Source: Paenibacillus helianthi
GTDB lineage: Bacteria; Bacillota; Bacilli; Paenibacillales; Paenibacillaceae
Reading direction: 5' to 3'
DNA length: 64,000 bases
NCBI RefSeq assembly: GCF_001909055.1
Contig: NZ_LVWI01000001.1
Coordinates: forward strand, 589,277-653,276
The notes below the pieces were generated by a model. It ran no database searches. It saw only the letters and a list, made by a program, of their open reading frames with translations, and had not been told where the DNA came from. Below, one piece after another: positions 18,761 through 26,638 of the stretch (the stretch's first letter is position 1; every line of letters begins with the position of its first letter). A program made the position numbers and the translations under genes.

Positions 18761-19930
18761 TTATTCATTCAGGCAGGAATCAGCCATCGCTACGAGCAGT
18801 TTCGCACCATACAACAAGGCATCCTCATCAAAATCGAATTTGCTGTGGTGATGCGGGTACACCGCATCTTTATCCGGGTTGCCCGCTCCAACAAAGATGA
18901 AACAGCCGGGAACTTCCTTGACATAATATGCAAAATCCTCTGCCGGCATGATTTTCTCCATCTGAACAACTTTGACCGAATCTCCAAGTGCTGCGGGAGC
19001 CACACGGAAAAAACGGCGGAATTCCGCTTCATCATTTACCAGCGGGGGATAACCCATCAAATATTCCATCTTAGCTTCCGCACCATAGGCCGCCGCCACG
19101 GAAGCCACGATCTCTTCCATTCTATGGCGGATGAGATAACGGGTCTCCTCATCGAATGCACGCACCGTCCCGGTGAGCCTGCATCTCTCCGAAACGATAT
19201 TCTGGGCCGAACCTCCCTGAATCGTACCCACACTGACTACAGCAGGCCGTAACGGGTCTACGGACCGGCTCACAATGCTCTGTAGCTGCGTCACAAGAGC
19301 AGCTCCGGCCACAATACTATCGACCGTGCGATGTGGAGTACCGGCATGTCCGCCTTTGCCGATGATGTCGATGAAGAATTCATCCGCTGATGCCATCAGC
19401 GGCCCGGGTGCGCTGGCTACCGTTCCAAAGGGCAGCGGTGTCCACAGATGCAGACCGTAGACCGCATCCGCCCCCTCCAGTACCCCTTCAGCAATCATTC
19501 CCAGCGCTCCGCCGGGGCAAATCTCCTCCGCAGGCTGAAACAGGAAGCGCAGCTCTCCTTGCAGTTCTTCCTTCCGGCTGCTGTAATAGGATGCAGCCGC
19601 AAGCAGCATGGACGTATGTCCATCATGACCACAGGCATGCATGACTCCAGGTTTCTGTGAGGCATATTCCCGGCCGTTCTCTTCCGTGATGGCAAGAGCA
19701 TCCATATCTGCACGCAGAACGACCGTTTTCCCAGGCTTCTGCCCCTTTAATATCCCGGTCAATCCATAACCCGCCTTGCTTCTAATGATCCCAATCCCGA
19801 ACTCTTCAAGCTTGGCAGCAACAAATGCCGATGTCTCTTTCTCCTGGTAAGACAGCTCCGGATGACGGTGCAAATGCCGGCGCCATTCCACCATATCCGG
19901 CAGCAGCTGTTCAAGCACTAACCTCTCCAT
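18761..19930 (-). CDS. M20 family metallopeptidase/amidohydrolase
   Basis: Zinc-dependent amidohydrolase of 389 residues in the M20D group, which removes acyl groups from N-acyl amino acids (N-acetyl-diaminopimelate, hippurate, IAA-amino acid conjugates). The metal site is seen in MHACGHDGHTSML near residue 100 and LFQPAEEICPGGA near 135, and the dimerisation domain in GKGGHAGTPHRTVDSIV near 190. The C-terminal metal ligand lies in YPHHHSKFDFDE. The substrate cannot be decided, and no dap or trp genes are adjacent. The region before its start is divergent towards yugN. Confidence 0.85.
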   Translation of the reverse strand: MERLVLEQLLPDMVEWRRHLHRHPELSYQEKETSAFVAAKLEEFGIGIIRSKAGYGLTGILKGQKPGKTVVLRADMDALAITEENGREYASQKPGVMHACGHDGHTSMLLAAASYYSSRKEELQGELRFLFQPAEEICPGGALGMIAEGVLEGADAVYGLHLWTPLPFGTVASAPGPLMASADEFFIDIIGKGGHAGTPHRTVDSIVAGAALVTQLQSIVSRSVDPLRPAVVSVGTIQGGSAQNIVSERCRLTGTVRAFDEETRYLIRHRMEEIVASVAAAYGAEAKMEYLMGYPPLVNDEAEFRRFFRVAPAALGDSVKVVQMEKIMPAEDFAYYVKEVPGCFIFVGAGNPDKDAVYPHHHSKFDFDEDALLYGAKLLVAMADSCLNE

Positions 19931-20168
19931 ATCTGATCCATTCCCTTCTCTTGATTCCCGCTTTGGACAGGCTTTCGAACCTTCCGTTCAACTTCCATTC
20001 AGCCGTTAAGGCTATATTTCTATTATTGTAGCAGAAACACAAAAAAGAGGGTACTGATAGGCCTGTCATGCCTTGCAGAACACCGGGAAACATACTATCA
20101 TGAAAAAGTACATCTATAATATTGAACATGAAATTATGATTATACTTCATAAGGGGGATATGTGCGCT

Positions 20169-20516
20169 ATGATATTTGAGAACACGGGCCTCGTTGGATT
20201 GAAAAGCGACCTTCTCTATCTGGACGAAAGTGCCGCCAAAGCCGGGTTCATCCGCTGGCAGTGGGAATACTACCGTGCCACTTACGACTGCAAAATCGAA
20301 GACAAGCAGAACGGCGGAGAATATTTTTTACGGATCAATACACGTGCTGTCGAGGGCAAGCTGGAAAAGTCGGACGCTGTGCTCGCCATTGAAGCCGTTT
20401 ACTTGGGCAAAGCCACCTTTCCTCATGGTCTGGAGTATGAATCTCCGGTTCCTACACCTGTTCTGGACGATGCAGCGAAGCATATTCTTGAACTGAAAGC
20501 GCTGCTTGAGGCTTGA
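20169..20516 (+). CDS. YugN-like family protein
   Basis: Small conserved protein of about 115 residues matching the YugN-like family of bacilli (function unknown). It shows a compact alpha/beta sequence: RWQWEYYRATYDCKIED, then YFLRINTRAVEG and VYLGKATFPHGLEYE. Earlier starts are open from 20073, but an AAGGGGG box at 20151-20157 points to the ATG at 20160 or 20169; MIFENTGL at 20169 fits the spacing better. Its stop codon overlaps the TTG start of ftsW (TTGA), so the two are probably translationally coupled. Confidence 0.75.
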   Translation: MIFENTGLVGLKSDLLYLDESAAKAGFIRWQWEYYRATYDCKIEDKQNGGEYFLRINTRAVEGKLEKSDAVLAIEAVYLGKATFPHGLEYESPVPTPVLDDAAKHILELKALLEA

Positions 20517-21757
20517 GAAGTGTAAAGGGAACGACGACAAAAAATGTCAGCCTGCCCAAAAGAGGAACGCCTGATTTCCAGTTGCTTATTCTGACTCTCC
20601 TGCTTGTCGGCTTTGGACTCGTGATGGTCTTCAGCTCCAGTTCAAGCCTTACCTTAGCCAGTGAAAAGTTCGGAAATGATCCCTTATTTTTTGTTAAACG
20701 CCAGATCATCTGGGTGGTGCTTGGAAGCATCGTCATGTTTATGACCATGAATATCCACTACACTAAATTCAAGAAATGGTATGCACCAATCTTCATGATT
20801 ACATTAGTTCTGCTATTGTTCGTAGCGTCCACAGAGAAAATCAACGGTGCCAAAAGCTGGTTCAGCATCGGGGGTCTCGGCATCCAGCCCACGGAGCTGG
20901 CCAAAATATCCATCATTCTCTATCTGGCTGCCCTGATTACCAAAAAAGGCGAGCGGCTTAGAGATTTGCGCACTGGATATATTCCGGTGATGGTTATTGT
21001 CGGGATTGTAGCCGGACTCATTATGATGCAGCCGGATTTAGGTTCATGTCTTATCCTTGTTGCCACCAGCGGGCTTGTCATCTACGCAGGAGGGGCGAGC
21101 ATGAAGCACATTATGGCTTCCATTGCTCTGCTTGTGCTGGGTGTCGGCATTGTTATGGGAGCGAAAACAGCCATTGATTCCCTGTCACCGTCCTCAGGGA
21201 CCACGGCAGGCAGCCAGGACTACAAACAGGACCGGATCAGCGCCTTCTTAAACCCTATGGCAGACGCTGAAGACAGCGGCTTCAATATCGTTCAGTCCTT
21301 GATTGCTCTTGGGGAGGGTGGAACCCGCGGTTCCGGCTTCGGGCAAAGTATCCAGAAGCTGCATTACCTGCCCTATCCGTATACAGACTTCATCTTTGCC
21401 GTTATCGGTGAAGAACTGGGATTTGTGGGGACATCCATTTTTCTGTTAATTTACCTCTACTTCATTTGGCGGGGCATCCTGATTGCGCTCAGATGCACGG
21501 ATCCTTTCGGAACCCTTGTCGGCATCGGGGTCATGGGTCTGATTGCCATCCAGGCCTTTGTCAACATCGGCGGTGTCACCAACACGATTCCGCTTACCGG
21601 GGTAACCCTTCCATTCATCAGCTATGGCGGTTCCTCCTTGCTGGTTACCATGCTCTCCATGGGGATTATGCTTAGTATATCAAGAGAGACCAACCGGCCA
21701 GCCAAAGAGGAAGTCACGAAATCGGTTACTACCGTTAGACAGGTACGCGCCCGCTGA
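20513..21757 (+). CDS. ftsW: SEDS-family peptidoglycan polymerase FtsW
   Basis: Membrane glycosyltransferase that polymerises lipid II into septal peptidoglycan with a partner class B PBP. It has 414 residues with about ten membrane helices and SEDS landmarks: FSSSSSLTL at the first helix, NGAKSWFSIGGLGIQPTELAK near 120, a large extracellular loop with DYKQDRISAFLNPMAD near 240, and PLTGVTLPFISYGGSSLL near 365. RodA and SpoVE belong to the same family; FtsW is favoured because ylaN lies nearby, as next to ftsW (ylaO) in B. subtilis. The start is a TTG overlapping the yugN stop, with only a weak GAGG box. Confidence 0.85.
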   Translation: MRSVKGTTTKNVSLPKRGTPDFQLLILTLLLVGFGLVMVFSSSSSLTLASEKFGNDPLFFVKRQIIWVVLGSIVMFMTMNIHYTKFKKWYAPIFMITLVLLLFVASTEKINGAKSWFSIGGLGIQPTELAKISIILYLAALITKKGERLRDLRTGYIPVMVIVGIVAGLIMMQPDLGSCLILVATSGLVIYAGGASMKHIMASIALLVLGVGIVMGAKTAIDSLSPSSGTTAGSQDYKQDRISAFLNPMADAEDSGFNIVQSLIALGEGGTRGSGFGQSIQKLHYLPYPYTDFIFAVIGEELGFVGTSIFLLIYLYFIWRGILIALRCTDPFGTLVGIGVMGLIAIQAFVNIGGVTNTIPLTGVTLPFISYGGSSLLVTMLSMGIMLSISRETNRPAKEEVTKSVTTVRQVRAR

Positions 21758-21812
21758 CGGTACAGATGTGTCGTTTCAGCGAGAAATGAATTTTTATATG
21801 ATTTCACCAAAC

Positions 21813-21849
21813 AAAAGGCAGCCCAGGATAACCTCCCGGACTGCCTTTT
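21813..21849. terminator. Terminator after ftsW
   Basis: A 9-bp stem (AAAAGGCAG with CTGCCTTTT) with an inner CC/GG pairing, in the convergent gap between ftsW and the Asp23-family gene. Confidence 0.75.
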
Positions 21850-21891
21850 GGTATTCAGGTCAGCAAGCTGCCCTCTTCAGCGGTATACCGC

Positions 21892-22257
21892 TTACGAAAT
21901 TTCGTCGTTCTTAAAAGCCACGCCTTCTACCTTAACGTTGACTTCAACGATATGAAGTCCCGTCATGCTCTCCACAGCCTCGCGTACATTCTGTTGAAGC
22001 ATCCGGCACACCTCGTGAATCGGAGTTTCATACAGAACGATAATGCGTAAGTCCACTGCGGCCTCAAGCTGCCCCACTTCAACGGTTACACCTTTTTGCA
22101 CGTTCTTGCCGCTGAGACGCTTGGCCCAGCCCTCGGACAAGCCACCAGACATGGCCGCAATTCCCGGGGTCTCCAAAGCAGCCAGTCCGGCAATCTTCGA
22201 GACGACGTCATTTGATATCCGTATGTTACCCATTTCCAGTTGAAGTTGTTCCGCCAT
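21892..22257 (-). CDS. Asp23/Gls24 family envelope stress protein
   Basis: A 121-residue Asp23/Gls24 (DUF322) protein. The family pattern is clear: GNIRISNDVVSKIAGLAALETPGI at the N-terminus, KGVTVEVGQLEAAVDLRIIV in the middle and VNVKVEGVAF at the end. In B. subtilis the paralogues YloU and YqhY are cytoplasmic or membrane-associated and linked to envelope stress or lipid synthesis balance; the ending VEGVAF is closer to YqhY, but adjacency to acetyl-CoA carboxylase genes is lacking. A GGGGGG box lies 7 nt before the ATG. No membrane helix or signal peptide is present. Confidence 0.85.
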   Translation of the reverse strand: MAEQLQLEMGNIRISNDVVSKIAGLAALETPGIAAMSGGLSEGWAKRLSGKNVQKGVTVEVGQLEAAVDLRIIVLYETPIHEVCRMLQQNVREAVESMTGLHIVEVNVKVEGVAFKNDEIS

Positions 22258-22410
22258 GCCATAACCCCCCTACACTCATTATCAATTATTGTAATTCGAA
22301 AACAGGCTAAAAAGCAAATGACTTTCTCGCATTTCCGTTTACACACAGGAACAATTTGGGTATATTGATTATGAATTCAACCTACATATTGAGACTGGAG
22401 TGTGCCTTAC

Positions 22411-23481
22411 TTGAAAAAATGGATATCTCCCGCGCTGTTAGCCGTTACCTTTCTCCTCAGCGCCATCGGACATTATGCGGACTGGGACCACACGCTGCAG
22501 TTCATACTCTCTGCCATTTCGGTCGTTTTTGTAGCCGGATTTCTGGGAAGGGCTACCGAAAGTGTAGCTCACTATGCCGGACAGCGGCTGGGGGGCTTTC
22601 TAAATGCCACCTTCGGCAACGCGGCAGAGCTGATAATCGCCTTTTTCCTGGTGAAGGAAGGGCTGTTCGATATGGTCAAAGCCAGCCTCACCGGCTCCAT
22701 CATCGGTAATCTTCTGCTGGTACTGGGCCTTAGTATCTTCGCCGGAGGCATGAAATTCAAAGTTCAGAACTTCAATGTCACGCTGGCTGGGCTAAATGGC
22801 TCTCTGATGATTGTGGCGGTCATTGCCCTCTTTGTACCCGCCATGTTCTTCAATACCCATTCCATCACGGAAAAAGATACGGATATACTCAGTCTCGTGG
22901 TCGCCGGACTGCTGATCGCCGCCTACATGGCCTGGCTGGTCTTCTCCATGATTACGCACAAAAAATATCTGGCAGACGTTACCGAAGACAATGATGAAGA
23001 ACTGCCGAATGAGCATAAGCCAGCCTGGTCCATGAAGAGATCGATTATTTATCTGGTGCTGGCAACAGTAATGGTTGCTTTCGTCAGTGAATGGCTGGTG
23101 GGTACACTGGAAACTCTGACCGAACGTTTCGGCTTCAGCGAGCTCTTTGTCGGCGCCTTCCTTGTTGCCATCATTGGTAATGCCGCGGAGCACAGCGCTG
23201 CAATCATGCTGGCCATGAAGAACAAGATTGGTGCAGCGGTAGAAATAGCTGTCGGCAGCAGTCTGCAGATCGCTCTATTCGTCGCCCCGGTCCTGATCTT
23301 TGCCAGCTATTTCATGGGCAACACGATGGACATTGTCTTCACCACGATAGAGATTGTCGCGATCGCCGTCTCGGTCTTCATCGCCAAATCCATCATTCAG
23401 GATGGGGCGACCAACTGGTATGAGGGATTACTCCTGCTTGCCGTATACATGATTCTCGGCGTTTCTTTTTATCTCGTCTAA
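22411..23481 (+). CDS. cax: Ca2+/H+ antiporter (CaCA family, ChaA/YfkE-like)
   Basis: Eleven-helix cation/proton exchanger of about 356 residues that uses the proton gradient to expel Ca2+. Both alpha repeats with their essential glutamates are visible: GGFLNATFGNAAELIIAFF near residue 60 and AIIGNAAEHSAAIMLAMKN near 250. An acidic loop (EDNDEELPNE) separates the halves. The track of open frame allows GTG at 22402, but GGAG at 22397-22400 is spaced 10 nt from the TTG at 22411 and would abut the GTG, so the TTG is chosen. It ends at a strong terminator. Together with the P-type ATPase gene it gives the region two Ca2+ exporters. Confidence 0.9.
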   Translation: MKKWISPALLAVTFLLSAIGHYADWDHTLQFILSAISVVFVAGFLGRATESVAHYAGQRLGGFLNATFGNAAELIIAFFLVKEGLFDMVKASLTGSIIGNLLLVLGLSIFAGGMKFKVQNFNVTLAGLNGSLMIVAVIALFVPAMFFNTHSITEKDTDILSLVVAGLLIAAYMAWLVFSMITHKKYLADVTEDNDEELPNEHKPAWSMKRSIIYLVLATVMVAFVSEWLVGTLETLTERFGFSELFVGAFLVAIIGNAAEHSAAIMLAMKNKIGAAVEIAVGSSLQIALFVAPVLIFASYFMGNTMDIVFTTIEIVAIAVSVFIAKSIIQDGATNWYEGLLLLAVYMILGVSFYLV

Positions 23482-23484
23482 GAC

Positions 23485-23526
23485 AAAAAAGCACATGGCG
23501 GACATAGGTCCTCATGTGCTTTTTTA
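23485..23526. terminator. Terminator between cax and ylaN
   Basis: A 13-bp stem (six A, then GCACATG, pairing with CATGTGC and six T) works in both directions for the convergent genes. Confidence 0.85.
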
Positions 23527-23574
23527 TAAATATAAGGATTATTTGTTGAACACCATACATTATCCTGCTTAAGA

Positions 23575-23880
23575 TTACAGCATCTCGCGCTCTTCAGCTT
23601 TCTTATTCAGCGCATCGTACAGTACAGCCAGATTACGCTCCAGCTCGCTCAGTATCAGCTTACCCGAAATTTCCGGCACCAGGCCTGCTCTGACTGCAAA
23701 ATCCACCTCTCTGGAGAAACCGTACATCTGGGTATCCAGCACTTCCTCATAGAGAGGACAGTAGCGTGTCGCCAGATTCTCCATCTGCACTTCAATGAGC
23801 TTCTGAATTTTATCTGCATCTTCTTGTAGAAGAGTGACTGCTCTTAGATTAAGCTGTTCCTGTAAATCCGATGAAGTCAT
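23575..23880 (-). CDS. ylaN: YlaN family protein (iron homeostasis, Fur partner)
   Basis: Small helical protein of 101 residues of the YlaN/DUF1507 family. Characteristic stretches are [38 protein letters not shown] and [11 protein letters not shown]. Published work on B. subtilis and Staphylococcus aureus links YlaN to iron homeostasis and Fe-S supply, in B. subtilis through interaction with the repressor Fur under iron limitation. Here it is a single-gene unit convergent with cax. In B. subtilis ylaN neighbours ftsW; here the same genes are 2 kb apart with two insertions between them. Confidence 0.88.
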   Translation of the reverse strand: MTSSDLQEQLNLRAVTLLQEDADKIQKLIEVQMENLATRYCPLYEEVLDTQMYGFSREVDFAVRAGLVPEISGKLILSELERNLAVLYDALNKKAEEREML

Positions 23881-24015
23881 GCATTATCCCCCCCATGTCC
23901 AAAAGTTACAGCTGCAATTGCTATTTAGTTTAATATTAGTCGAAATCGGAACCCAATACAAGAATGCAGTTTATAATCAAGCAGAAATGCACCATATTTT
24001 AGTTATATGTTTATA

Positions 24016-24043
24016 GAAAAAACGCCCTGCACAGGCAGGACGT
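24016..24043 (-). terminator. Terminator after the Crh-like gene
   Basis: On the minus strand a 9-bp stem with one G-T pair and a 4-nt loop is followed by six T residues. Confidence 0.75.
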
Positions 24044-24061
24044 CCTACGGGAATAATTGAA

Positions 24062-24307
24062 TTATTCCGCTACCACTGTAAATTTCAATCCATGTTTGGC
24101 AAACACTTCGCTCATTGCCTTCTTTGCTTCTTCGGCATCTGCGCCATGAACATGCAGCTCGTAGCTTTGGCTGGATACAAGAGTTGTAAACAAACCAAGA
24201 ATACTCTTAACATCAATGTACTTGTTCTCTGCTTGAAGAACGATAGATGAGTTGAACTGGCTTGCCGTTTGGGCAATATCCACGATTGCCGCATTGTTAC
24301 TGGACAT
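24062..24307 (-). CDS. Crh-like HPr-fold regulator lacking the catalytic histidine
   Basis: An 81-residue HPr-family protein. The alignment is anchored by QTASQF and the DVKSILGL segment, which corresponds to NLKSIMGV of HPr. Ser35 therefore equals regulatory Ser46 (target of HPr kinase, binding CcpA), but the position of catalytic His15 is Asn4, so PTS phosphotransfer is impossible. In addition only three residues precede that position, so the first beta strand of the fold is missing. A GGAGGG box at a 6-nt spacing supports this start and argues against a longer protein. B. subtilis Crh also lacks His15 (Gln). A role in carbon catabolite control with the CcpA encoded at 37.9-38.9 kb is inference. 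Confidence 0.8.
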   Translation of the reverse strand: MSSNNAAIVDIAQTASQFNSSIVLQAENKYIDVKSILGLFTTLVSSQSYELHVHGADAEEAKKAMSEVFAKHGLKFTVVAE

Positions 24308-24443
24308 AGGAATCCCTCCGCAACTTGATTATGAAACTTAAGTCTTTTGTAACCAATTCCATGATACATTGAATCCGCTTACTCGTGCAAGGAATTTTCC
24401 TGAAAATAGAATGTAAGCCGCTAAATTCGCTTATGAACCCATT

Positions 24444-25559
24444 TTATTTCAGGTTTTCGGGGTTCAGACCTTTCAGTTCAGGAAGAACAAAAATCCCATC
24501 CTTGCGGATTAGCACATCGTCAAAATAGATTTCGCCGCCACCGTATTCTGGACGCTGGATGAGAACCAGGTCCCAGTGAATCGAGGACCGGTTCCCGTTA
24601 TCCGTTACATCATAGGCTTGGCCCGGGGTGAAATGCAGACTGCCGGCGATTTTCTCATCAAACAAAATGTCTTTCATAGGGTGCAGGATATATGGATTGA
24701 AGCCGATCGCAAATTCGCCAATATGGCGGGCACCATCGTCAGAATCCAGAATCTCGTTCAACCGCGCGGTATCATTGCTTGTAGCTTCAACAATTTTCCC
24801 GTTTTCGAATTTGAATTTGACATTTTCGAAAGTCACTCCGTTATACAGTGTGGCAGCGTTATAGCTGATTGTTCCATTCACGGAGTCACGGACTGGAGCG
24901 CTATAAACCTCACCGTCTGGAATGTTTTTCTGTCCGGAGCATTTCTCTGCACCAATCCCCTGAATGGAGAAAGTAAGCTCTGTACCTGGTCCGGCAATGC
25001 GGACCTTATCCGTTCTTCGCATGAGGTCAGCAAGCGCGTCCTGAGCCTTATCCATTTTGGCATAATCCAGATTGCAGACCTCAAAGTAGAAGTCCTCAAA
25101 GGCTTCCGTGGTGGTATTGGCTAATTGGGCCATACTAGCATTGGGATACCGAAGAACAACCCATTTTGTGTGCTTGACGCGTTGTTCGCTATGTACCGGA
25201 TGAGAATACAGGGAATTATACAATTTCATATTTTCTTCAGGCACGTCCGAGAGGTCATTAACGTTCTCCCCGGCACGTATTCCGATATAGCAATCCATTT
25301 GTTTCATCCGGTTCAGATCGATTTCCGCCCAGGCTTCAAGCCCTTCACGTGTCGCATATTTAAGCATGCTTCGCAGGACTGTACGGTCGGTAAGCTGCAC
25401 AAATGCACGGCCTCCGGCTTTACCCACTTCCTCCACCACAGCTTTGATCAAATCTCTCTCGCTGCCGATCATTTCGACTAGCACGTTTTCGCCCGGCTGC
25501 ACGTTTACAGAGTAGCTTACAAGGTTTTCCGCAAGCTTTTGAATCCTTGGATCCTTCAT
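24444..25559 (-). CDS. M29 family aminopeptidase (AmpS/aminopeptidase T)
   Basis: Dinuclear metal aminopeptidase of 371 residues, full length for the M29 family (AmpS, aminopeptidase T, PepS). It is cytoplasmic and releases N-terminal residues from peptides. Recognisable are the N-terminal VNVQPGENVLVEM, the IPDGEVYSAPV loop near 220, and the metal-binding C-terminal domain with GARHIGEFAIGFNPYI near 285 and SSIHWDLVLIQRPEYGGGEIYFDD near 325-350. It stands alone, 80 bp or more from both neighbours. Confidence 0.9.
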   Translation of the reverse strand: MKDPRIQKLAENLVSYSVNVQPGENVLVEMIGSERDLIKAVVEEVGKAGGRAFVQLTDRTVLRSMLKYATREGLEAWAEIDLNRMKQMDCYIGIRAGENVNDLSDVPEENMKLYNSLYSHPVHSEQRVKHTKWVVLRYPNASMAQLANTTTEAFEDFYFEVCNLDYAKMDKAQDALADLMRRTDKVRIAGPGTELTFSIQGIGAEKCSGQKNIPDGEVYSAPVRDSVNGTISYNAATLYNGVTFENVKFKFENGKIVEATSNDTARLNEILDSDDGARHIGEFAIGFNPYILHPMKDILFDEKIAGSLHFTPGQAYDVTDNGNRSSIHWDLVLIQRPEYGGGEIYFDDVLIRKDGIFVLPELKGLNPENLK

Positions 25560-25654
25560 TCTTTTCTCTCTTCCTTCCTCATGCTAAATAGTAGACATAC
25601 CGTTTCATTGTAGCACGCCTGTACTGGAGCGCAAGGCATGGGGGACACCGAAAT

Positions 25655-26518
25655 TCAGCGGTAGCCATAAAAATTGACCTGTGTTAGATAAATTTCTTCT
25701 ACGGTACTGCCACTTACGGTTTGGACTCCAGGACGGCTTACTTTTCGGCTACTGGTCAGGCTCTTTGGAAGGTTGCGTTTCTTATCCACCTTAAGATAGT
25801 ACACCGTCTTGACGGATACCTGCTTAAGCTTCTGCTGAAGTTCATTGTTCTTCTGCTCCCATACCAGCTGCAAAGACTCCAATCCCTTGTCCGCTGTCTT
25901 AAGGTTTATCGTGGACCCTTCTGGGCGGATGGCATCCATCTGATGCTGGAGCTCTGCAGCTAGCTGTCTCTTCGATTCCGCTTCACTGAGCTCGATGCGC
26001 AACACCCTTGTTCCTCTTGCTGTACCGGCTTCTTCGGTAACCTTTTTTTCCAGATTCTCCAGTTCGTCGAGCTGACGGATCGGATTAAGCGCAGGCAGCG
26101 GATTATCTCCCTGGGCAGAACCCTTCTCCGACAGCAGGGTCCATTCGCCATTATTCTTCTCGAGCTTGGAATAGTAGGCTGGAGTTCCTGCCGGGCTTGA
26201 TTTCAGCGTTACCTTTTCTCCCCTGGCCGCCGTGCGAGGTGTCCCCCTATCCGGCAAAACAGTGTAAAGACTTACCTTGTTATGTTCTGCAACAGATCCT
26301 CCATAGTATAGCGAAGCTTCCGGAGCAGGCTTGCCGTTAAGCAGCAGGGAAGAAGCCCCTTCGAAGGATACCCCGTCGCTCCCGTCCATCCCGGCTAGCG
26401 CCAGATTCAGATTCTCAGCCGCAGGTTTGTTATTTAGGGGTCCACAGCTCGTGCATAGTATCGCGGAGCCCAGCAGAAGAGTGCTCAGGACCTTTTTCTT
26501 AACATTTGTTTTTCTCAT
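25655..26518 (-). CDS. Putative lipoprotein
   Basis: Exported lipoprotein of about 287 residues. The signal peptide has a basic start, a hydrophobic core (VLSTLLLGSAIL) and the lipobox CTSC, whose second cysteine would be lipidated; the mature part continues GPLNNKPAAEN. The middle contains a helical, charged segment (about 150-240) and the end mentions no known enzyme motif. I do not recognise the family. The TTG at 26527 is open, but AAGGG is spaced 10 nt from the ATG at 26518, which also gives a normal signal peptide. It precedes nothing in the same operon; the GGDEF gene upstream has its own terminator. Confidence 0.7.
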   Translation of the reverse strand: MRKTNVKKKVLSTLLLGSAILCTSCGPLNNKPAAENLNLALAGMDGSDGVSFEGASSLLLNGKPAPEASLYYGGSVAEHNKVSLYTVLPDRGTPRTAARGEKVTLKSSPAGTPAYYSKLEKNNGEWTLLSEKGSAQGDNPLPALNPIRQLDELENLEKKVTEEAGTARGTRVLRIELSEAESKRQLAAELQHQMDAIRPEGSTINLKTADKGLESLQLVWEQKNNELQQKLKQVSVKTVYYLKVDKKRNLPKSLTSSRKVSRPGVQTVSGSTVEEIYLTQVNFYGYR

Positions 26519-26602
26519 AGTATTCAAGCCCTTCAGGTTAAGAGTGTTAATATTTCTTTAGAGTCTCCTACGCACTGAGGCTTATACGCCCAAGCCAAAC
26601 AC

Positions 26603-26638
26603 AAAAAAGAATCCTCAGGCTTACACCCAAGGATTCTT
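26603..26638 (-). terminator. Terminator overlapping the end of the GAF-GGDEF gene
   Basis: On the minus strand AAGAATCCT pairs with AGGATTCTT and is followed by a T run. The gene's stop codon lies in the loop, so the hairpin overlaps coding sequence. Confidence 0.8.
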
